Source: Alectryocaccomicrobium faecavium
Lineage (GTDB): Bacteria; Bacillota; Clostridia; Christensenellales; Aristaeellaceae
Direction: 5' to 3'
Assembly: GCA_018713425.1 (NCBI GenBank)
Contig: DVOT01000068.1
Span: 1 to 13,286, forward strand
Length of the DNA stretch: 13,286 bases
Positions 1 through 6,169 of this stretch are shown here, one piece after another; position 1 is the stretch's first letter, and each line of letters starts with the position of its first letter. The position numbers were made by a program, and so were the translations under genes. The notes under the pieces were generated by a model. It did no database searches. It had not been told where the DNA came from and saw nothing but the letters and a program-made list of their open reading frames with translations.

Positions 1-14
1 CGGAAGCAGGCCGT

Positions 15-89
15 AGTAAGCCCAATAAGCAAGGGAGAGTCGCAAGCGAGCCTGTGAGCGCAGCGGCGCGACCATTGCGAATTGTGGAT
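15..89. repeat. Degenerate tandem repeat, copy A
   Basis: This 75-base stretch starts AGTAAGCCCAATAAGCAAGG and ends ACCATTGCGAATTGTGGAT, and it recurs at 144-214. The first 22 bases differ at one position and the last 19 are identical; the middle differs by substitutions and a net 4-base length change. Weaker similarity also continues to the left (bases 1-14 against 130-143, about 9 of 14 matching), so the true unit probably begins before the window and has a period of about 129 bases. I recognise no known repeat family and no gene in it. Confidence 0.75.
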
Positions 90-143
90 GTGGCAGTGGC
101 GGGGGGCGCACGAAGCGCGCGCCCTGTGGGCGAAACAGCGCGA

Positions 144-214
144 AGTAAGCCCAATGAGCAAGGGAACACTGCAAGCCGCTAGGCGCAGCAGGGTGACCAT
201 TGCGAATTGTGGAT
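144..214. repeat. Degenerate tandem repeat, copy B
   Basis: Second copy of the repeat at 15-89, here 71 bases long, ending about 35 bases beyond the stop codon of the minus-strand isomerase gene. The 19-base right end is identical to copy A. The spacer between copies (90-143) is very GC-rich. A 10-base inverted match links GTGGCGGGGG at 96-105 with CCCCCGCCAC at 223-232, which may be chance in such biased sequence. The 4-base length difference between copies argues against protein coding. Confidence 0.75.
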
Positions 215-249
215 AGCTTGCTCCCCCGCCACCAGGAGTTGCGCTTCGC

Positions 250-767
250 TCAATGCAACTTGTGCGCCGAATATTCCTCGCCAAAGGTATCGACGGTGAC
301 TTTCTTCATGCGCTGCTCCTTAAGCGGGCGGTCGTTGCGGCCCGTGGGGGTATCGGCGATGGCGTCTACTACGTCCATGCCCTTGAGCACGCGGCCAAAC
401 GCGGCGTACGCGCCATCCAGGTGCGGCGAAGTTTCGTGCATGATGAAAAACTGGCTGCCCGCGCTATCCGGATACATGGAGCGCGCCATGGAGATCACGC
501 CGCGTTCGTGCTTGAGGTCGTTCTTCACGCCGTTTTGCGCGAATTCGCCCTTGATGCCATAGCCGGGGCCGCCCATGCCCGTGCCCTGCGGGTCGCCGCC
601 CTGGATCATAAAGCCCGGGATCACGCGGTGGAAGATCAGTCCATCGTAAAAGCCCTTTTGCACCAGTTCCACAAAATTGGCGACGGTGTTGGGCGCGATA
701 TCCGGATACCAATTTCGATCACGCCGCCATTTTCCATTTCGATGGTCACGAGGGGATTTTTTTTCAT
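250..767 (-). pseudogene. Cytosolic cyclophilin-type peptidyl-prolyl isomerase, frameshifted near the 5' end
   Basis: Cyclophilin-family proline cis-trans isomerase, a folding helper. The natural start is ATG at 767-765, with GGAGG 10 bases upstream (778-782). It reads MKKNPLVTIEMENGGVIEI and then loses frame at about 709-713. The rest (YPDIAPNTVANF, FHRVIPGFMIQGGDP, the SQFF strip, AAFGRVLKGMDVVD) continues in another frame to TGA at 250-252. Comparison with the paralogue upstream (LELYPAYAPNTVANF) shows that about 4 bases are missing where two residues plus the start of YP are expected. Restored, the protein would be about 173 residues, the usual length. Downstream of the break all core motifs are intact (FHR arginine, QGGDP). 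A GTG at 672 could start a 140-residue protein lacking the first strands, but nothing supports its use. No signal peptide is visible, so the protein would be cytosolic. A real mutation and a sequencing or assembly error cannot be told apart here. Confidence 0.85.
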
Positions 768-784
768 ACCATTGCTTCCTCCAA

Positions 785-1411
785 TCATTCTTCTTCCATC
801 TTGGTCACTGTGTATTGATAGCCGTGGGTGTCCACGGTGATGGACGCGATCGTTTGGTCAAAAAGGGGCGCGTAGTATGCGTCCACGGCCGTGGACGCGA
901 TGGAATCCAGCACGGCGAGGCTTTCCTCATCCACGATGCGGCCGAACGCCGCGTATTTCCCATCCAGCTCCGGGTAGTTGTATTGCATGAGGAAAAACTG
1001 GCTGGACGCGCTATCCATATCGGATTCGTAGCGCGCCATGGAGATCACACCGCGCTCGTGCGAAAGGGGATTGTCAAACCCGTTTTCGGCAAATTCGCCC
1101 GCGATGGTGTAGCCCGCGTCGCCCGTGCCATCCCCGTTGGGGTCGCCGCCCTGGATCATGTATCCCAGCACCACGCGGTGGAACGTGAGCCCATTGTAAA
1201 ACCCGGATTCGCACAAATTGACGAAATTGGCCACGGTATTCGGCGCATAGGCGGGATACAGTTCCAGGCGCATCACCTGCCCATCCGCCATCGTGATGGT
1301 GACGGTGGGATAGGGGATCTCCGAATACAGGGGCGCTTCCTCTTCTTTGCCACAGGCGGCGAGCGAAACGAGCACCGCGCCGAGCAGGACCAGGGATAAA
1401 AACCGCTTCAT
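785..1411 (-). CDS. Lipoprotein cyclophilin-type peptidyl-prolyl cis-trans isomerase
   Basis: A 208-residue cyclophilin anchored to the outside of the membrane, where it should help fold exported proteins. Residues 1-20 form a lipoprotein signal peptide: basic MKR, hydrophobic stretch, lipobox LAAC with the lipidated cysteine at 20. A short acidic linker (GKEEEAP) leads into the isomerase domain from about residue 35 on, with ELYPAYAPNTVANF, FHRVVLGYMIQGGDP, HERGVISMAR, SQFFLMQ and KYAAFGRI. The catalytic arginine of FHR and the QGGDP segment are present. The start is fixed by GGAGG at 1421-1425, 9 bases upstream; the longer open frame inside hemZ is not used. ATG overlaps the hemZ stop as ATGA, so translation is probably coupled. 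It appears to be a diverged duplicate of the cytosolic isomerase that follows 17 bases later; which came first is not clear. Confidence 0.93.
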   Translation of the reverse strand: MKRFLSLVLLGAVLVSLAACGKEEEAPLYSEIPYPTVTITMADGQVMRLELYPAYAPNTVANFVNLCESGFYNGLTFHRVVLGYMIQGGDPNGDGTGDAGYTIAGEFAENGFDNPLSHERGVISMARYESDMDSASSQFFLMQYNYPELDGKYAAFGRIVDEESLAVLDSIASTAVDAYYAPLFDQTIASITVDTHGYQYTVTKMEEE

Positions 1412-2856
1412 TTTTCGTCGCCTCCAATCAGCGCGCGCTTGCGGTCCACCATTTCCGCCACGCGGGCGATGTATTCTTCGATGTTGCGCAGGTTGGGCGC
1501 GCGTTCGATGCGCCTCTCCCGCGCGAAGAGCCATTTGGTCACCGCGCCCGCGCCCAGGGCCAGCACGGGGGCGGTTTCCTCCATGTTGCCGATGTTGTAC
1601 AGGCAGGCGTGCCCTTCCTTTGCGTAGCCCGTATTTTCCAGATTGCCCGCCATATACTTTTGCCGGTAGAGATAATAGGGGAAATAGCCGCGCTCGCGCA
1701 GGGATTCGCGCGCGAAGCGGATCATTTCCGCCGCGCTTTCCGGCGGCGCGTAATCGCTCTTTTCGGTCACCAGTTCTTCGTGCAGGCGGCTGGAACGCTT
1801 GATGGCGAGCGAATGCACGGTCACGCTTTCCGGATCGAGCGCGAGAACCTGCTCGATGGTGGCGCGGAACTGGGGCAGGTCTTCCCCGGGCAGGGCGGCG
1901 ATCACATCCATGTTGATGTGCGCAAAGCCGGCCTCCCGGGCCAGTGCGAAGGCGCGCAGCGTGTCTTGCGCGGTGTGCGCGCGGCCGATGCGCCGCAGGG
2001 TTTCATCCGAAAACGTTTGCGGGTTGACGCACACGCGCTCTACCCCGCGCTCGCGGATGGCGCGCAGTTTCTCCACGGTGATGGAATCCGGCCTGCCCGC
2101 TTCCACCGTCCACTCCCGCGCGCCGGGGAAGGCTGCCTGCGCCTCGTCCAGCACGCGCGCGAGTTGCGCGGCGGTTAGCGAAGTGGGCGTGCCGCCGCCC
2201 ATATAGGCCGCGCGCACGGACAGGCCCATTTCGCGCATCATCGCGCCGCAGGCGCGAATTTCCTGCGCAAGCGCGGCGAGATAGGGCTCCACCAGCTTGC
2301 CGTCTCCCAGCTCGCCGGAGGAAAAGGAGCAGTAGGCGCAGCGCGTGGGGCAGAAGGGAATGCCGATGTACAGGTCGAACTGCCCCGGGGGCACCGTGCG
2401 CAGGCCGCGCTGCATGCGTTCGATTTCTTTGAGCAATCCGGCCTTTTCTTCGGAAACGAAGAATTTCTCCCGCAGATAGAGGGCGGCGGCAGCGGGCGTA
2501 TCGCCGGCTTCCAGCCGTTCATAGAGCAGCCGCGTGGGGCGGATGCCCGTGAGCGAACCCCAGGCGGGGCTTTGGCCCGAGATCGTCCTGAGCAGCAGGA
2601 ACAGGCCGGTTTTGGCCGCGCGCTTGCGTTCGCGCTTGATGGCTAGCTCGCCCACGGCGCGGCGCGGCGAGAGGTAGGTGTGTTCAAAACACAGCGCATA
2701 GAAGCGATCCTGCCAGCTATCCTCCTGAATTCCACCCTCGTGGCGGATGCAAAAATCCCCCTCGTCCGCCTTTACGCTCGTGGGGTAAAAAATCCGGATA
2801 ACGTCCGCCAGTTCGCCAAACAGGGCGGGCTCGTTGGTTTCCAGCCGGATGGTCAT
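1408..2856 (-). CDS. hemZ: Radical SAM protein HemZ (coproporphyrinogen dehydrogenase-like)
   Basis: A 482-residue radical SAM enzyme of the HemZ branch, annotated as oxygen-independent coproporphyrinogen III dehydrogenase (oxidative decarboxylation of two propionates in haem synthesis). Residues 1-160 are the HemZ-specific N-terminal part, including the diagnostic WGSLTGIRPTRL at 99-110. The 4Fe-4S motif CPTRCAYC gives Cys169, 173 and 176. YMGGGTPTSL at 218-227 is the SAM-contacting glycine motif. The C-terminal part carries GYAKEGHACLYNIGNMEE and LGAGAVTK, typical of HemZ. The residue two after the third cysteine is Phe178; HemN has a fourth cysteine there, so this position resembles HemW, a haem chaperone. 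No other haem gene lies in the window, so the true substrate is uncertain. ATG at 2856 overlaps the preceding stop (ATGA); the ribosome site is weak, consistent with coupling. The open frame runs on upstream but overlaps the hydrolase gene and is rejected. Confidence 0.92.
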   Translation of the reverse strand: MTIRLETNEPALFGELADVIRIFYPTSVKADEGDFCIRHEGGIQEDSWQDRFYALCFEHTYLSPRRAVGELAIKRERKRAAKTGLFLLLRTISGQSPAWGSLTGIRPTRLLYERLEAGDTPAAAALYLREKFFVSEEKAGLLKEIERMQRGLRTVPPGQFDLYIGIPFCPTRCAYCSFSSGELGDGKLVEPYLAALAQEIRACGAMMREMGLSVRAAYMGGGTPTSLTAAQLARVLDEAQAAFPGAREWTVEAGRPDSITVEKLRAIRERGVERVCVNPQTFSDETLRRIGRAHTAQDTLRAFALAREAGFAHINMDVIAALPGEDLPQFRATIEQVLALDPESVTVHSLAIKRSSRLHEELVTEKSDYAPPESAAEMIRFARESLRERGYFPYYLYRQKYMAGNLENTGYAKEGHACLYNIGNMEETAPVLALGAGAVTKWLFARERRIERAPNLRNIEEYIARVAEMVDRKRALIGGDEK

Positions 2857-3488
2857 AAGCCAAGCACCGCCATGGCGCTTTCGAGCGGCGCGCTTTCGCC
2901 GTGGCCGGGATAGATGGCGTCCTCCCCGGGCAGACGGCTGAGCGCTTTCAGCGATTGCGCGAGTTCGGCCATGCTGCCGCCGGGCAAATCGGTGCGGCCA
3001 TAGCCATCGGCAAAGAGCGTGTCGCCGGAAAACAGCGCGTTGTACTCTGGCAGGTGGTAGCACACGCCGCCTGGCGTGTGCCCGGGCGTGGGGATCACGC
3101 GGATGGCCATGCCGCACACCTCGATATCGCCCGGCGCGCAGAGGGAATAAACCTCGTCCGCCGCAAAGGGCGCGAACGCTTCGCGGCAAAACAGGGGATT
3201 GTAGGCGTTGAGGCGCGCGTCGCGCAATAGCGGCGCGTCTTTTTCGTGCAGGCAGATTTTGGCCCCCGTCTCGCGGCGCAGGATGGGCGCGGCGAGAATG
3301 TGATCGAAATGCCCGTGCGTGAGCAGGATGTGGCTCAGCCGCTTTCCGCAATCCCGCACGGCTTTCAGGCAGGCGGCGGCATCGTCGCCCGGGTCGATGA
3401 TCAGGGCGTCCTCGCGCTCTGGCAAGAAAACGAGGTAGGCGTTTTCCTGCAATTCGCCGCACAGAATGCGCTTGATGGTCGGCTTCAT
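2853..3488 (-). CDS. MBL-fold metallo-hydrolase (glyoxalase II-like)
   Basis: A 211-residue cytosolic metallo-beta-lactamase-fold hydrolase. The zinc ligands are all present: THGHFDH at 57-63 (His58, His60, Asp62, His63), His137 in TPGHTPG, Asp156 in SGDTLF and His196 in YPGHG. The YGRTDLPGG segment at 163-171 is typical of the YcbL/glyoxalase II-like group. The length suits a single MBL domain without the C-terminal helical domain of classical glyoxalase II, so a role as hydroxyacylglutathione hydrolase is unlikely and the substrate is unknown. A homologue is commonly found between dtd and hemZ in Clostridia. The start at 3488 lies 4 bases after the dtd stop, with AAAGGGG 10 bases upstream inside dtd. 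Its stop overlaps the hemZ start. Confidence 0.93.
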   Translation of the reverse strand: MKPTIKRILCGELQENAYLVFLPEREDALIIDPGDDAAACLKAVRDCGKRLSHILLTHGHFDHILAAPILRRETGAKICLHEKDAPLLRDARLNAYNPLFCREAFAPFAADEVYSLCAPGDIEVCGMAIRVIPTPGHTPGGVCYHLPEYNALFSGDTLFADGYGRTDLPGGSMAELAQSLKALSRLPGEDAIYPGHGESAPLESAMAVLGL

Positions 3489-3492
3489 TGGC

Positions 3493-3942
3493 TCAAAACC
3501 CCTTTCGGCTATCCAGCAGAATGGTCACTGGGCCGTCGTTGAGCAATTCCACGCGCATGTGCGCCTGGAACTGCCCGGTTTGCACCGCCAGGCCCCTGGC
3601 CGCGAGCCGCTGCCGCATGGCCTGGCACAGGGGATCGGCCACTTCCGGCCGCGCGGCGGCGCTGAAGCTGGGGCGGCGGCCATGGCGCGCGTCGCCCAGC
3701 AGGGTAAATTGCGAAACCAGCAGCACTTCTCCGCCCACATCCTCAATGGAGAGGTTCATTTTGCCGTTTTCGTCCTCAAAAATGCGCAGGCCCGCGATTT
3801 TGTCTGCGCAATAGATCATATCGTTTTCGCCATCGCCGTCTTCCACGCCCACGAGCACCAGATAGCCCGCGCCAATCGCGGCGATTTTCTGTTCGTTCAC
3901 GGTTACGCTCGCGTGCGCAACCCGCTGCACTACACAACGCAT
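3493..3942 (-). CDS. dtd: D-aminoacyl-tRNA deacylase
   Basis: A 149-residue Dtd, which hydrolyses D-aminoacyl-tRNA (and glycyl-tRNA-Ala) to keep D-amino acids out of proteins; it acts as a cytosolic homodimer. The N-terminus MRCVVQRVAHASVTV is the standard opening. The two signature motifs are present: SQFTL at 77-81, including the catalytic-position Thr80, and NDGPVT at 135-140, which holds the Gly-cisPro that rejects L-amino acids. The length matches the family (about 145-150). The start is set by GAGGAGG located 5 bases upstream of the ATG at 3942, and lies 13 bases after the relA stop. Adjacency to relA is conserved widely in Bacillota, so this assignment is secure. Confidence 0.97.
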   Translation of the reverse strand: MRCVVQRVAHASVTVNEQKIAAIGAGYLVLVGVEDGDGENDMIYCADKIAGLRIFEDENGKMNLSIEDVGGEVLLVSQFTLLGDARHGRRPSFSAAARPEVADPLCQAMRQRLAARGLAVQTGQFQAHMRVELLNDGPVTILLDSRKGF

Positions 3943-3955
3943 AATGGCCTCCTCG

Positions 3956-6169
3956 TCATTGGCTCACGCGATAGACTTCGATCACGTCGGAGCGTTTGCG
4001 CAACTGCTTGAGCACGTTATCGAGCTGCTGCGTGTTTTGAATGGATAGCGTCATGGAAATGGTGACGGTGAACCCGTCCTCGCACTTGCGGGCGGAAATC
4101 GCGTTGAGCGGAATGCCCAGTTTGGCGAACATCAGGGAAAGATCGCCCACCAGGCCCGCGCGGTCGTACCCATTGAGGTGGATTTCCGCGTCGTAGGCGG
4201 TATTGCCCGCGTTTTCCCAGCTCACTTCGATCATGCGGTCGGGCTCGATGCCCGCGTCCTTCATGTTCTGGCAATCGGCGCGGTGTACGGAAACGCCGCG
4301 CCCGCGCGTGATATAGCCCACGATCGCGTCCCCCGGCAGGGGATTGCAGCATTTGGCGCAGCGCACGAGCATGTTGCTTTCGCCCTTGACGATGATGCCG
4401 TGCGAATGCTCCTGCACCTGAGAGGCGCGCTTTTCAGGATCGCTGGAGGGGCGGGGTTTGCTGGTTTCGGGCGCTTCGATTTTTTGGTTCTTTTTCATTT
4501 CCTCCAGCAGGCGGTTGATCACCTGGCTGGCGTTCAGGCCGCCATAGCCCACGGAAATGAAGAGATCTTCCAGCGATTGGAAGGAATAGCGCCGGTACAC
4601 GGCTTCCAGATATTCGGGCTTGGCCAGCTGCGAAAAGATATACCCCTGCTTTTTGGCTTCTTTTTCGAGCAGATCCTTGCCCAAGTCGTAGTTTTCATCG
4701 CGATAGGTGCGCTTGAACCAGGCGCGGATTTTGGCCTTGGCCTCGCTCGTTTTCACGATTTGCAGCCAATCGCGCGAGGGTTTGCCGCTGGGCGAGGTCA
4801 TCACTTCCACAAAATCGCCGGTTTCCAGCGGGCTGTTGAGCGGCACGATGCGGCCGTTCACCTTGGCGCCGATGCACTTGTTGCCGATTTGCGAATGGAT
4901 GCGGTAGGCGAAATCCAGCGGCGTGGCGCCGCGCGGCAGCAAAATCACGTCGCCCTTGGGGGTGAACACGAACACCTCGTCGGGGAACAGGTCGGTTTTC
5001 AGCAGTTCGCCGAATTCGCCCGGGTCGCGCGTGGTATCCTGCCAATCGAGAATGCGGCGCAGCCAGGCGAGCCTTTGATCCAAATCGTCCGCCTGCCGGC
5101 CCTCTTTATAGCGCCAGTGCGCGGCGATGCCGTATTCGGCGGTTTGGTGCATATCGTACGTGCGGATCTGCACCTCGAAAATCATGCCGCCCTTGCCCAC
5201 CACCGTGGTGTGCAGCGATTGGTACATGTTCGCCTTGGGGATGGAGATATAGTCCTTAAAGCGGCCCGGCACCAGCGACCAAAGCGTGTGCACGATGCCC
5301 AGCACAAAATAGCATTCTTGCTTGGTGTTCACCAGCACGCGGATCGCGATCAAATCGTGAATTTGGTCGAATGTCTTGTGCTGGTTCTTCATTTTGTTAT
5401 AGATAGAATAGAAATGCTTGGGCCGACCCTCGACTTCCGCCTTGATGCCCGCGTTTTTCAGCTCGGTTTGCAGGGTTTCGATTACGCCGCGAATCGCCGC
5501 TTCCCGTTCCTGCCGCTTCATGCCCACGAGATTGACCAGGGTGTAATAGCCTTCGGGGTCGATGTAGCGCAGGGAAAGGTCTTCCAGTTCCCACTTGATG
5601 GCGTTCATGCCCAGGCGGTGCGCCAGCGGGGCATAAATATCCAGCGTTTCATGCGCGATGGCGATCTGCCGGTCCGCTGGTTGGAACTTGAGCGTGCGCA
5701 TATTGTGCAGCCGGTCGGCCAGCTTGATGATGACCACGCGGATGTCCTTCGCCATGGCGAGGAACATTTTGCGCAGGCTTTCGATTTTTTGTTCTTCTTT
5801 GGTGCTAAAATTGAGCCGGGATAACTTGGTCACGCCATCGACCAGCACGGCCACTTCCGCGCCGAAATCCTTTTCGATGGTTTCGATGGTGATTTCTTCG
5901 ATGTCTTCCACGCAGTCGTGCAACAACCCGGCGGCAATCGTCGTCGCGTCCAGCATCAAATCGGCGAGGATCAAAGAGACCGCGTAGGGGTGGTTGAAAT
6001 AGGGCTCGCCCGATTTGCGCTTTTGATCCTGGTGCGCGGTTTTGGCAAAATTGTAGGCCTTCTCCACAAGCGACATATCTTCGTTGGGGTGATAGCGCCG
6101 GATAGAATCGATCAGCTTGCTAAGTTGTTCATCGCGAACTGGACAGGTACCGCCGTCCATGCCATCCAT
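3956..6169 (-). CDS. relA: Bifunctional (p)ppGpp synthetase/hydrolase (Rel)
   Basis: A 737-residue long RSH enzyme that makes and degrades the stringent-response alarmone (p)ppGpp. Domains in order: HD hydrolase (about 30-200) with His60, His84-Asp85, Glu88-Asp89 and Asp152 all present; synthetase (about 240-355) with FYSIYNKM, Asp272 in HDLIAIR, GRFKDYI and Glu332 in FEVQIRT; TGS (about 397-458, DEVFVFTPKGDVI); helical region; zinc-finger domain with Cys604, Cys607, Cys608 and Cys633; ACT domain (about 656-737). Both active sites look intact, so it should be bifunctional. The TGS to ACT half lets it sense uncharged tRNA on the ribosome. ATG at 6169 directly follows the recJ stop, with GGAGG 8 bases upstream inside recJ. 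A Met at residue 4 is a less well-spaced alternative. The usual neighbour apt is absent between recJ and this gene. Confidence 0.98.
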   Translation of the reverse strand: MDGMDGGTCPVRDEQLSKLIDSIRRYHPNEDMSLVEKAYNFAKTAHQDQKRKSGEPYFNHPYAVSLILADLMLDATTIAAGLLHDCVEDIEEITIETIEKDFGAEVAVLVDGVTKLSRLNFSTKEEQKIESLRKMFLAMAKDIRVVIIKLADRLHNMRTLKFQPADRQIAIAHETLDIYAPLAHRLGMNAIKWELEDLSLRYIDPEGYYTLVNLVGMKRQEREAAIRGVIETLQTELKNAGIKAEVEGRPKHFYSIYNKMKNQHKTFDQIHDLIAIRVLVNTKQECYFVLGIVHTLWSLVPGRFKDYISIPKANMYQSLHTTVVGKGGMIFEVQIRTYDMHQTAEYGIAAHWRYKEGRQADDLDQRLAWLRRILDWQDTTRDPGEFGELLKTDLFPDEVFVFTPKGDVILLPRGATPLDFAYRIHSQIGNKCIGAKVNGRIVPLNSPLETGDFVEVMTSPSGKPSRDWLQIVKTSEAKAKIRAWFKRTYRDENYDLGKDLLEKEAKKQGYIFSQLAKPEYLEAVYRRYSFQSLEDLFISVGYGGLNASQVINRLLEEMKKNQKIEAPETSKPRPSSDPEKRASQVQEHSHGIIVKGESNMLVRCAKCCNPLPGDAIVGYITRGRGVSVHRADCQNMKDAGIEPDRMIEVSWENAGNTAYDAEIHLNGYDRAGLVGDLSLMFAKLGIPLNAISARKCEDGFTVTISMTLSIQNTQQLDNVLKQLRKRSDVIEVYRVSQ

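Noticed and set aside
237..260. Hairpin AGTTGC ... GCAACT spanning the stop codon of the cytosolic isomerase gene, considered as a terminator
   Set aside because: The stem is only 6 bases with a 12-base loop, and neither strand shows a T-run after it.
4178..5824. Long open plus-strand frame of 548 codons opposite relA
   Set aside because: It is the mirror of a GC-biased, clearly real gene with all Rel motifs on the other strand; its product is histidine- and alanine-rich with no domain.
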